Source: JBIOJM01 sp044450785
GTDB lineage: Bacteria > Planctomycetota > Planctomycetia > Isosphaerales > Isosphaeraceae
Reading direction: 5' to 3'
DNA: 11,579 nt
Assembly: GCA_044450785.1 (NCBI GenBank)
Contig: JBIOJM010000327.1
Location: 1 to 11,579, forward strand
A program made the position numbers and the translations under genes. Under the pieces are notes generated by a model, which was given only the letters and a program-made list of their open reading frames with translations, made no database searches and had not been told where the DNA came from. This document shows, in pieces, positions 5,232 through 11,579 of this stretch (position 1 is its first letter; each line of letters starts with the position of its first letter).

Positions 5232-8147
5232 TCAGGGCGGGGGTGAGGCTGGTTTGGAGCCATGGGCTCGCTCACGAGCCGCACTCAAGTCCACCTGCAG
5301 CCGCGCGAGGTGGGGCGACCTGGCCGCGAGCCGGCCGTCGACGTAGAGGTCGAGCCCCTTGCGACCATCGCCGAACCGATCCGGCGATCCGGGCGTTGGC
5401 GCATCCCAGACGATCGTCAGGTCGCGACCGTGGTACCGCTGGCCGTCGAGGATGAAAAAGCTCATGGCATCGGCCGGCAGCAGCGGATCGATCTCGACCA
5501 CCTCGTCATCGCGCGGCACCAGTCCCAGCAGGTCCGGGATCAGGATGTCCAGCCATGTCGAATGGTTGTAGTCGCGCTCCGCCGTCTTCCACTGGCCGGT
5601 GTCGCCGTTGTAGAACTCGCCCGTCCAGGGGTGATCGAGGTCCTGGTTGTGGAATTGGGCCCTGGTCAATGAAGAGAAGAGCGCCCACAGGTGTTCACGC
5701 GCGAGCGGAGAGCCGGACACCTTCTGGTCGCGGGTTGCCCGCAGGGTCCGCGCCATCGCGCTACAGACCAGCGAGTTGGCGTGCGGCCAGGTCGGGCCGT
5801 TCCACATGCAGCCCATCGACCGGCCGTCCCGCGGCCAGTTCGTCTGAGAGTAGGCCGGGCACTCGCGCGACGCCGAGGCGACCGGCCACTTCGTCCAGAA
5901 TTGGCCGGGGTCCAGGATCGACGCCCAGGCCGACTCGTAGCCCTTTCCCCAGGGAACCATGCCGAAGTAGAAGGGATAAACACCGATCACCTCCTTCACG
6001 TCGGCGACCCGGTCGTCAAGGGCGCGCAGCGAGTAAAAATACTGCTTCTCGGGCCGCCACATCTTGGCCAAGACGGCGCCGGCGATCTTGGCGGCCAGGT
6101 CGTCGAACTCCTTGGCCTTCGCCGGCTGGCCGAGCCGGCGGTAGATCCGCGCCACGGCCACGGCGTTGCCGTAGTTGTACGCCGTCAGATCGACGCGTTC
6201 GAGGCTGACCTGCAGGGCGGGCTGGTCGAAATCCTTCGAGACCTTGTAGTCCGAGAAGAAGAAGAAAGACGGCTGATACTCCATGCCGGTCCACCAGTGC
6301 GAGTCGACTTCCAGCAGTCCGTCGCCGTCGCTGTCGTATTGCCGCTGCCAGCCCCGGACGTTGGCTGCGAGCTTGTCCACGACCTGCGACAGGAATGCAA
6401 GGTCGGGATGGACGAGGTGGCCTTCCCAGGCGGTCGAGGTGATCCAGTCCGTATACTGGCCGCCGGCCGGCCCCTTGGGCGTGACGTGGCTGGGATAGAC
6501 GCCGTTCGATTTCTCGTTCTCCGCCCAGGTCCTCTGATGCCCCTGCCAGTACTTCGGGTCACGCAGCCACCGCGCTTCGCGGACCTGATGGGCCGCCCCG
6601 TAGCTGATGACGTTCGGATACCAGTTGCTCCGCCACCGCCCTTCGCTCTGCGTTGGCCACCTCATCCGGCCTAGCTTCGGGTCGAGCATGTTCTTGCGCA
6701 AGACGTACGCCCGGTGGTAATACATCTTGCGGATCCAGGCGTCGGAGCAGTCGAAATGGGCGAGGTTGGCGTCGAACCAGGACTGGTATGACTCGACCTG
6801 GGCAGCGACGAGATCGCGCGTGTCCTGGTCCCCGGGCGCAATGATCAGCCTGCGGTCGGTCGCGGGCTTGACGACGGAATCGAGATTCGACGGCTCCGTC
6901 CCCGTGCGAAGCTCGAGGGCCGCCTTGAAGACCTTGGTCCTCCCGGGCTGAATGTGATGGCCGAAGACCCTGTAGATCTCGGAAGGGCGATCGAGCCAGG
7001 GCTTCGCGAATCCGTCGAACGGCACACCTCGCCCCTGCCCGACACCGGCAACCTTGAGCACGCGTGGGGGATCGTCCACGACCGCGTACCGGAAACGGGT
7101 GGCGATCGGATATCCCTGGACTTCCTGCCGCCCGTCGATCGAAAGCGATCTCGGTTCCCGCCCGGAGACCTCGCCTTCCTGCACGGAAATGAGGCCCGAT
7201 GCGCTCCGGAGGTCCCAGAACTCAAAGGTTTTCTCGAGGCCGACGATCGGGTCCACGTAGATCGTCTGGACCTGGTCGGTGGGGTTGTGCACGCGCACGA
7301 CCGTGACCAGCGTGTCAGAGGGGTTGATGAACTTATCGCAGCGAAATTCGAGCGGACTTGCGGGCGGGGTCGGTGCACCCGGGCCCGCGACGATGGGCAC
7401 GACGCCGTAGAGGCCCGTGTAGAACCCGCCGCCCGCATGGTGGAAGACGAACCGAAAGCGACGGGAGGACACCGCGTTGAACCGGAGCCGGTTCTCACCT
7501 GATTTCGGCCGCTCGGGAAAGACCCTGTCGAGTTCAACGCGCGTCCATGTACGGTCGTTTCCATTAAGAAACTGAACCTCGAACGTTTCGGGCGGCCGGC
7601 AACCGCCCGAGGGGGCATCATCGAAGAAGAAGATGTCGAACCCCCTCAGGGTGCGCGGCATGCCGAACTCGACTTCATACCAATCCTCGCGGTGGCCGCT
7701 CGACCAGCACGTCCAGCGCTTCTTCGGCTCGAACGGCCGGCTCAATGGGTCCTCGACGTTGTCGAGCGCGAACGTAAACGACGCCGAGGCCGTCATCTCC
7801 TTCCGCACCGTCTCCTCGTAGTGGATGTGGCTGGGGTAATACGTCGCCCTGGCGGGTGCGAGGAGGCCGTGCTCGTCGCGGATCTCGAAGTCGAACGCCG
7901 CGACACGGGACGCGTCCAGCCAGTGGACGTCGTCGCGGAAGGCCCAACCCTGGGGGCTGGATGCCCAGACGCGGTCACCCGTGCAGCCCATCGGGACGTC
8001 GCGGTCGAACGGACGGGCCAAGATCTCATCGATCAAGCACCGGCTGGAGGCGAACACGCGCGGCGGCCGCGGCCTCCGGGGTGGATCGGGATCACCCGCC
8101 CGGACCAGCCCCGCGAGCCCCAGCCAGATCGCTCCATGAAGGATCAA
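5232..8147 (-). CDS. Exported glycoside hydrolase, discoidin-like module plus MGH1/GH63-like (alpha/alpha)6 barrel
   Basis: A 971-aa protein. The N-terminus (residues 1-18, GAIWLGLAGLVRA then GDPDPP) looks like a short signal peptide, so it probably acts outside the cytoplasm. Residues about 145-255 resemble a discoidin (F5/8 type C) carbohydrate-binding module (WYEVEFGMPRTLRGFDIFFFDD; FRFVFHHAGGGFYTGLYGV). Residues 265-420 form a beta-rich linker domain. Residues about 445-885 form an (alpha/alpha)6 barrel of the mannosylglycerate-hydrolase/GH63 type. Landmarks are DSDGDGLLEVDSHWWTGMEY (605-624), MWNGPTWPHAN (781-791) and GEFYNGDTGQWK (843-854). By analogy with GH63, Glu623 and Glu844 occupy the catalytic acid and base positions. 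The substrate cannot be read off; an alpha-glucosidic or mannosidic oligosaccharide is likely. The start is TTG at 8147; no in-frame ATG gives a signal peptide and the Shine-Dalgarno is poor, so the exact start is uncertain. It lies 93 bases downstream of the 29-aa gene. Confidence 0.82.
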   Translation of the reverse strand: MILHGAIWLGLAGLVRAGDPDPPRRPRPPRVFASSRCLIDEILARPFDRDVPMGCTGDRVWASSPQGWAFRDDVHWLDASRVAAFDFEIRDEHGLLAPARATYYPSHIHYEETVRKEMTASASFTFALDNVEDPLSRPFEPKKRWTCWSSGHREDWYEVEFGMPRTLRGFDIFFFDDAPSGGCRPPETFEVQFLNGNDRTWTRVELDRVFPERPKSGENRLRFNAVSSRRFRFVFHHAGGGFYTGLYGVVPIVAGPGAPTPPASPLEFRCDKFINPSDTLVTVVRVHNPTDQVQTIYVDPIVGLEKTFEFWDLRSASGLISVQEGEVSGREPRSLSIDGRQEVQGYPIATRFRYAVVDDPPRVLKVAGVGQGRGVPFDGFAKPWLDRPSEIYRVFGHHIQPGRTKVFKAALELRTGTEPSNLDSVVKPATDRRLIIAPGDQDTRDLVAAQVESYQSWFDANLAHFDCSDAWIRKMYYHRAYVLRKNMLDPKLGRMRWPTQSEGRWRSNWYPNVISYGAAHQVREARWLRDPKYWQGHQRTWAENEKSNGVYPSHVTPKGPAGGQYTDWITSTAWEGHLVHPDLAFLSQVVDKLAANVRGWQRQYDSDGDGLLEVDSHWWTGMEYQPSFFFFSDYKVSKDFDQPALQVSLERVDLTAYNYGNAVAVARIYRRLGQPAKAKEFDDLAAKIAGAVLAKMWRPEKQYFYSLRALDDRVADVKEVIGVYPFYFGMVPWGKGYESAWASILDPGQFWTKWPVASASRECPAYSQTNWPRDGRSMGCMWNGPTWPHANSLVCSAMARTLRATRDQKVSGSPLAREHLWALFSSLTRAQFHNQDLDHPWTGEFYNGDTGQWKTAERDYNHSTWLDILIPDLLGLVPRDDEVVEIDPLLPADAMSFFILDGQRYHGRDLTIVWDAPTPGSPDRFGDGRKGLDLYVDGRLAARSPHLARLQVDLSAARERAHGSKPASPPP

Positions 8148-8240
8148 CGATGACGGACGAAGGATGAATCAGGGCTCCCACTCGTGAAGGATGAAGGAAT
8201 GGGAAGGCAGGCTAAACAAGCAGCGGTCGATCGGGTTGCG
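8148..8240. repeat. Degenerate GAAGGAT-rich spacer
   Basis: Between the glycosidase start and the 29-aa gene the plus strand repeats variants of GAAGGAT/GGATGAA (8158-8167 CGAAGGATGA, 8186-8197 GAAGGATGAAGG), continuing a copy inside the glycosidase 5' end (8136-8144 ATGAAGGAT). It reads as a pyrimidine-rich TTCATCC string on the transcribed strand. No coding function is seen. Confidence 0.35.
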
Positions 8241-8330
8241 TCACTTCTTGCGATGTCGGATCCGGCTGCGCATCCGGCGCTTCTTGCGCCCGACTTTGCG
8301 ACGTCCTTTACCTCGGCGGCGACTGGCCAT
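8241..8330 (-). CDS. 29-aa Arg/Lys-rich basic protein, possible ribosome-associated
   Basis: A 29-residue protein with 12 Arg and 6 Lys (62%) and no acidic residue. It starts MASRRRGKGRRK and ends RIRHRKK. The start is strong: GAGGAG with a five-base spacer (AACGC) before the ATG at 8330, and a good promoter further upstream. Real coding is supported by the precise ribosome site and by the regular basic pattern ending in a TGA. The composition and the KKRRMRxRIRHRKK tail recall very small ribosomal proteins such as bTHX or the AURKAIP1/COX24 (bS22-like) domain, but the match is by eye and the family is not certain. It could instead bind nucleic acid non-specifically. It is upstream of, and possibly cotranscribed with, the glycoside hydrolase. 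Confidence 0.7.
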   Translation of the reverse strand: MASRRRGKGRRKVGRKKRRMRSRIRHRKK

Positions 8331-8414
8331 GCGTTCTCCTCGGGGGGTCGGGAAAGCAACAATCCACGTGGAACGAAACTCGGGAAAACCCGTTCGGCCT
8401 CGACGAAAGGGTAG

Positions 8415-8444
8415 ATTCTATACGGAAATCGGGCACTGGCTCAA
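8415..8444 (-). promoter_or_regulatory. Sigma70-like promoter upstream of the 29-aa basic protein gene
   Basis: On the minus strand, TTGAGC (8439-8444) and TAGAAT (8415-8420) are separated by 18 bases. TAGAAT matches five of six -10 bases and the -35 matches four of six. The start would be near 8408, giving a leader of about 78 bases to the ATG at 8330. Confidence 0.5.
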
Positions 8445-8476
8445 GGGCTATGTACCTGCACGCAGATCGGAGAACA

Positions 8477-8546
8477 GCGGGCACCGAGGCCCGCCCCACT
8501 CGAGATGGTTGGTCCAGGGCACAGCGGGGCGGGCGTCCGTGCCCGC
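8477..8546. repeat. Long GC-rich stem-loop downstream of the dehydrogenase gene
   Basis: Arms 8477-8497 and 8526-8546 pair at 19 of 21 positions around a 28-base loop. It follows the stop of the dehydrogenase gene (8567) on the minus strand by about 20 bases and lies just before the promoter of the 29-aa gene, so it could end transcription, though there is no T-run. Its GCGGGCAC...GCCCGCCCC design suggests a dispersed palindromic repeat. Confidence 0.6.
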
Positions 8547-8566
8547 CGAGATTGCCGATCCGGTCG

Positions 8567-9487
8567 TCATTTCGGCCGCGCGGACCAGTCGACCGCCGAC
8601 AGGTTGGCCAGCGCGAGCATCAAGGCGTGAGTACCCTTGCGTGCGTAGCCCTGAGCCGCCACGGCGCGATAGAGCTGTTCGGCAAGCGCCAATCCCGGCA
8701 GGCTGAGCCCCATCCGGCGGGCTTCGGCGAGGGCGATACCCATATCCTTGAGGAAGTGCTCGACGAAGAACCCCGGCTCGAAATTGCCGGCGATGATTCG
8801 GGGACCGAGGTTGTTCAAGCTCCACGAACCCGCGGCGCCGCTGCCGACGCTCTCGAGCACGACGTTCAGGTCGAGCCCGGCCTTGAAGGCGTAGAGCAGG
8901 GCCTCGCACACGCCGATCATGTTGGTGGCGATCAGGACCTGGTTGACCATCTTGGTGTGCTGCCCGGCGCCGGCCGGCCCTTGATGGATGATGGTCTTGC
9001 CCATCGTTGCGAACAGAGGCCGGAGCGCGTCGACCACCTCCCGTTCGCCGCCGATCATGATCGAGAGCCTCGCCTCGCGCGCGCCGACGTCGCCCCCGGA
9101 AACCGGCGCATCGACCGCGTGCACGTTCCTGGCCCTGGCGGCGTGGTCGATCTCGAGCGCGAGTGCCGGCTCGCTCGTCGTCATGTCCACCAGCACGGTC
9201 CCCGGTCGCGCGCCCGCGAGCGTGCCGCTTTCCCCCAGGGTCACTTCGCGCACATCCCGAGGGTAGCCGACGATCGTGAAAACGACGTCGGAAGCGTCGG
9301 CGACGGCTTGGGGTGAATCGGCGAGCCTGGCGCCCTTCTCCACCAGCGGCCTGGCCTTCTCGGCGGTGCGGTTGAAGACCGTGGCCCGGTAGCCGGCTGC
9401 GATCAGGTGGCCGCACATCGACGAGCCCATGACTCCCGTCCCGATCCAGCCGATCCGCGTCTTCGCCGGCGTCAATTCGATTGACAT
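8567..9487 (-). CDS. NADP-dependent beta-hydroxyacid dehydrogenase (tartronate-semialdehyde reductase / 3-hydroxyisobutyrate dehydrogenase family)
   Basis: A 306-aa cytoplasmic oxidoreductase of usual family length. The N-terminal Rossmann domain has the dinucleotide motif IGTGVMG (residues 15-21). VFNRT (37-41) after the second strand puts an Arg where NADPH-preferring GLYR-type members have it. The substrate motif DAPVSGG (126-132) is followed by the catalytic Lys179 in GQHTKMVNQ (175-183). Lys247-Asp248 (FLKDM) lies in the C-terminal all-helical domain. The family reduces tartronate or related semialdehydes, or oxidises 3-hydroxyisobutyrate; which one cannot be told from sequence alone. 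The R in VFNRT and the divergent glyA favour a role in glyoxylate/serine metabolism, weakly. The ATG at 9487 has GAGGAG six bases upstream, a strong start. Confidence 0.88.
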   Translation of the reverse strand: MSIELTPAKTRIGWIGTGVMGSSMCGHLIAAGYRATVFNRTAEKARPLVEKGARLADSPQAVADASDVVFTIVGYPRDVREVTLGESGTLAGARPGTVLVDMTTSEPALALEIDHAARARNVHAVDAPVSGGDVGAREARLSIMIGGEREVVDALRPLFATMGKTIIHQGPAGAGQHTKMVNQVLIATNMIGVCEALLYAFKAGLDLNVVLESVGSGAAGSWSLNNLGPRIIAGNFEPGFFVEHFLKDMGIALAEARRMGLSLPGLALAEQLYRAVAAQGYARKGTHALMLALANLSAVDWSARPK

Positions 9488-9509
9488 CGCATGCTCCTCG
9501 CGGCTTCAC

Positions 9510-9539
9510 TTGAGCCGGGTCGGTCCCGGCCGTTACAAT
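9510..9539 (+). promoter_or_regulatory. Sigma70-like promoter for glyA
   Basis: TTGAGC (9510-9515) and TACAAT (9534-9539) with an 18-base spacer. TACAAT matches five of six -10 bases. The spacer carries a small inverted repeat, CCGGG-TCGGT-CCCGG (9515-9529), that could be an operator. The start would be near 9546, leaving about 59 bases of leader. Confidence 0.5.
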
Positions 9540-9558
9540 CGCGACGTTGGTGAGCCAC

Positions 9559-9590
9559 ATTATAACCGGGCATCGCGCGCTGCCTAGCAA
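9559..9590 (-). promoter_or_regulatory. Promoter for the beta-hydroxyacid dehydrogenase gene, -10 consensus
   Basis: The minus strand carries a perfect TATAAT (9559-9564). The best -35 is TTGCTA (9585-9590) with a long 20-base spacer, so the -35 contact is weak. The start would be near 9552, leaving about 65 bases of leader. This start lies within a few bases of the predicted glyA start on the opposite strand. Confidence 0.5.
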
Positions 9591-9604
9591 CCTCGAGTAA
9601 AACC

Positions 9605-11149
9605 ATGCCGAATTCCCTGGTCGAAACCTACCTGAAAACCAAGGATCCCGCGACGGTCGCGCCCGGATTCGTGGCTTACCTCGCCAACCTGGAGTGCGTA
9701 TCCCGGGTGGCGCCCGAGGTGGCGCGGTCGATCGTTCAGGAGCTGGCTGACCAGCGGCGGAACATCAAGATGATCGCCAGCGAGAATTTCTCGTCGCTGG
9801 CGACCCAGTGCGCCATGGCCAACCTCTTGACCGACAAGTACGCCGAGGGGATCCCGCATCACCGGTTCTATGCCGGGTGCGACAACGTCGACTCGATCGA
9901 GGACCTGGCCAATCTCCGGGCGCGGGAGCTCTTCAGGGCGGCGCACGCATATGCCCAGCCGCACAGCGGCGCCGACGCCAATCTCGTTGCTTTCTGGGCC
10001 GTCCTGCGCGCCAGGGTCGAGCTCCCCCAGATGGTCAAGGCGTTGGGAGCGGAGAGCGAGGACGCGCTCACGCCCGCGTCCTGGTACAAGCTGACCCTCG
10101 ATCAGTGGCGCGGCGTCCGGCAAGCGCTCGGCAACCAGCGTTTGCTGGGCATGGATCTCTCGTCCGGGGGCCACCTCACCCATGGCTACCGGCTCAACGC
10201 GTCCGGAAAAATGTTCGAGGCGTACGGCTACACCGTCGATCGGGCCACCTTCCTGCTCGACTACGACGCCATCGAGCGCCAGGCCATCGAGGTCAAGCCC
10301 CTGATTTTGCTCGCCGGTTTCAGCGCCTATTCCCGCAACATCAACTACGCTCGGATGCGCTCCATCGCCGACCGCGTCGGCGCGGTCTTGATGGTCGACA
10401 TGGCCCACTTCGCGGGATTGGTGGCCGGCAAAGTGCTCGAGGGTGAATTCAACCCGATTCCGTATGCTCACATCGTGACGACGACAACCCATAAGACCTT
10501 GCGCGGGCCGCGGGGAGGGCTGGTCCTGTGCGATCTCGACCTGAAGGACCACGTCGACAGGGGCTGTCCGCTCGTCCTGGGCGGCCCGCTCCCCCACGTC
10601 ATGGCGGCCAAGGCCGTCGCCTTCACCGAGGCGCTCGGGCCCGAGTTTTCAACCTACGCGCACCGGATCGTGGACAACGCCCGCGCCCTGGGCGAAGCCT
10701 TCGTCCGCCTGGGCCTGAACGTCCTCACGGGCGGGACCGACAACCACCTGCTCGTCCTCGACGTGGCCTCGACCCACGGCGTCACCGGCCGCCAGGCCGA
10801 GGATGCCGTCCGCCGGTGCGGCATCACCTTGAACCGCAACCCGATCCCGTTCGACGTCAACGGCCCCTGGTACACCAGCGGCCTCCGGTTCGGGGCCGCC
10901 GCCGTCACGACCCTCGGCATGGGGAAGCCCGAAATGGACGAGATCGCCTCCGTGGTCGCCCTCGTGCTCGAGAACGTGAAGCCCGCGCAGACCAAATCAG
11001 GCGCAACCGACAAGACCAAGTACACCCTCGACGAAACCGTTCGCAGCCAGGCCCATGCACGAGTCAACGACCTGCTCGACTCCTTCCCGGTCTACCCCGA
11101 GATCGATCTGCCGTTCCTGATGGATAGCTTGGGCATGAAGTCAATGTGA
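9605..11149 (+). CDS. glyA: Serine hydroxymethyltransferase, long form
   Basis: A 514-aa PLP enzyme that interconverts serine and glycine with tetrahydrofolate, feeding one-carbon metabolism. Visible landmarks are IASENF (57-62, the catalytic Glu60), YAEGIPHHRFYAGC (79-92), QPHSGADAN (118-126), GGHLTHG (188-194), VDMAHFAGL (264-272, PLP-contacting Asp265 and His268), THKTLRGPRGG (295-305, PLP Lys297) and SGLRFG with Arg428. It is about 95 residues longer than the usual 417-420. The extra parts are a N-terminal extension of about 27 residues, an insertion of roughly 35 residues near 137-172 (after QPHSGADAN), a short insert near 461-478, and a C-terminal tail after FPVYPEI. Such long forms are known in Chlamydiae and planctomycetes. 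The ATG at 9605 lacks a strong Shine-Dalgarno site. It is divergent from the dehydrogenase gene. Confidence 0.95.
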   Translation: MPNSLVETYLKTKDPATVAPGFVAYLANLECVSRVAPEVARSIVQELADQRRNIKMIASENFSSLATQCAMANLLTDKYAEGIPHHRFYAGCDNVDSIEDLANLRARELFRAAHAYAQPHSGADANLVAFWAVLRARVELPQMVKALGAESEDALTPASWYKLTLDQWRGVRQALGNQRLLGMDLSSGGHLTHGYRLNASGKMFEAYGYTVDRATFLLDYDAIERQAIEVKPLILLAGFSAYSRNINYARMRSIADRVGAVLMVDMAHFAGLVAGKVLEGEFNPIPYAHIVTTTTHKTLRGPRGGLVLCDLDLKDHVDRGCPLVLGGPLPHVMAAKAVAFTEALGPEFSTYAHRIVDNARALGEAFVRLGLNVLTGGTDNHLLVLDVASTHGVTGRQAEDAVRRCGITLNRNPIPFDVNGPWYTSGLRFGAAAVTTLGMGKPEMDEIASVVALVLENVKPAQTKSGATDKTKYTLDETVRSQAHARVNDLLDSFPVYPEIDLPFLMDSLGMKSM

Positions 11150-11219
11150 GACGGCGGTCGAAGTCTCCTCGATCGTCTCATTGCCCATGGGGAGTCCGAC
11201 CACGTCACGGGCCAGTTTC

Positions 11220-11256
11220 GGTGGACCTCACGGCGACGAACGCCGTGAGGCCCACC
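11220..11256. terminator. Hairpin after glyA, possible terminator or dispersed repeat
   Basis: A 16-base arm (11220-11235, GGTGGACCTCACGGCG) and a 16-base arm (11241-11256) pair with one mismatch around the loop ACGAA. It lies 71 bases after the glyA stop. There is no following T-run, so intrinsic termination is uncertain. It shares its outer GGTGG...CCACC and ACGA loop with the hairpin at 35-72, so it looks like a member of a dispersed palindromic family. Confidence 0.55.
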
Positions 11257-11355
11257 CTGGGGTGATGAAAAGTTCGTGTTGACTGCACTGGAACGGCGGT
11301 TGGGAGACGGGTGTTTTTGTTGCGCGCGATCGAAAGACGGCGCGGCCGAGCGATC

Positions 11356-11549
11356 CCTTTCCCCCCCTTGCGAAGGGGAGGCCAGGGGGGGTGGGGGCGG
11401 ACGCCTCGGACATCGTGAATGGCTTTCCCATCCTTGGCAACGGGGCTTAAGAGGCGCGACGGGGCGGGTAAAAAGCCCCTTCGAAGACTCTGTGATTGCT
11501 TCTGCCGGGGCCACCCCCCCTGGCCCCCCCTTCGCAAGGGGGGGAAAGG
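11356..11549. repeat. 194-bp structure with 39-bp terminal inverted repeats
   Basis: Bases 11356-11394 and 11511-11549 are reverse complements at 38 of 39 positions, separated by a 116-base core (11395-11510). Each arm holds its own palindrome centred on CCTTGCGAAGG/CCTTCGCAAGG. From general knowledge, this C-run/CTTGCGAAG/G-run motif is a very common dispersed palindromic repeat in GC-rich bacteria. No target-site duplication is visible at the ends and the core encodes no protein, so it may be two copies of a short repeat in inverted orientation or a MITE-like element. Confidence 0.7.
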
Positions 11550-11579
11550 AAACGCGGTGCTCGCCGGGTAAAGCGCGCA

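Larger units (their letters stand above)
11150..11579. other. Intergenic stretch with palindromic repeats, no gene
   Basis: No coding region is supported after the glyA stop. Minus-strand open frames here have low-complexity, proline/glycine-rich text (PPWPPL, RKGGKG) that comes from the repeat sequences listed separately. The stretch contains a 16-bp-stem hairpin and a 194-bp inverted-repeat structure. Confidence 0.6.

Noticed and set aside
8144..8362. 72-aa minus-strand frame over the region of the 29-aa gene
   Set aside because: It lies in another frame, without a ribosome site; the 29-aa frame has the strong GAGGAG start.
8448..9590. 380-aa minus-strand frame rich in Arg/Gly/Asp
   Set aside because: It is a shadow frame of the dehydrogenase gene, which has clear Rossmann and catalytic motifs in its own frame.
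9584..10597. 337-aa minus-strand frame opposite glyA
   Set aside because: An antisense shadow of glyA produced by GC-rich codon bias; no domain is recognisable.
1..11579. tRNA, rRNA, CRISPR array or transposase gene
   Set aside because: I saw no cloverleaf, no spaced direct repeats of CRISPR type and no intact transposase; only palindromic repeats and one decayed remnant are present.

Overview
The window is GC-rich bacterial DNA, most likely from a planctomycete and perhaps near the Isosphaeraceae/Gemmataceae. This rests on gene content, not on any search. The pointers are a membrane-anchored leucine-rich-repeat protein with the N-terminus typical of planctomycetes, a DUF6869-type protein, a long chlamydial/planctomycete-type serine hydroxymethyltransferase with an internal insertion, and palindromic intergenic repeats.

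Left part (1-3678) is gene-poor accessory DNA. Bases 1-553 hold no convincing gene, only a hairpin repeat and a 33-bp tandem duplication. Then come a DUF6869-like gene (-), a small two-helix membrane ORF without a normal start (-), the LRR gene (-), an 83-aa conserved-looking hypothetical (+) and a small membrane protein (-). Bases 2713-3678 include an AT-rich patch (about 31% GC over 2951-3030). They also include a start-less reading frame (3227-3553) that resembles the C-terminal tail of plasmid/phage-type primase-helicase proteins and looks like a decayed mobile-element remnant.

Middle part (3679-5187) is a short minus-strand operon with a good sigma70-like promoter: a DUF493/YbeD-like protein, then 12 bp later a fusion of a Sua5/YrdC/TsaC domain with a low-molecular-weight phosphatase. 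The phosphatase loop carries the Thr typical of YwlE protein-arginine phosphatases, while the TsaC half appears to have lost its KxR and SxN substrate motifs. This is the most interesting item in the window.

Next (5232-8444, -) lies a 971-aa exported glycoside hydrolase with a discoidin-like module and an (alpha/alpha)6 MGH1/GH63-like barrel. Upstream of it is an easily missed 29-aa, 62% Arg/Lys protein with a strong Shine-Dalgarno site and promoter.

Right part (8477-11579): a stem-loop repeat, a beta-hydroxyacid dehydrogenase of the tartronate-semialdehyde reductase/3-hydroxyisobutyrate dehydrogenase family (-), and divergently glyA (+), whose predicted promoters face each other in a 117-bp gap. 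Both enzymes touch C2/C3 (glycine, serine, glyoxylate) metabolism, so joint control is possible but unproven. The final 430 bases hold a perfect-loop hairpin and a 194-bp structure with 39-bp inverted ends, and no gene.
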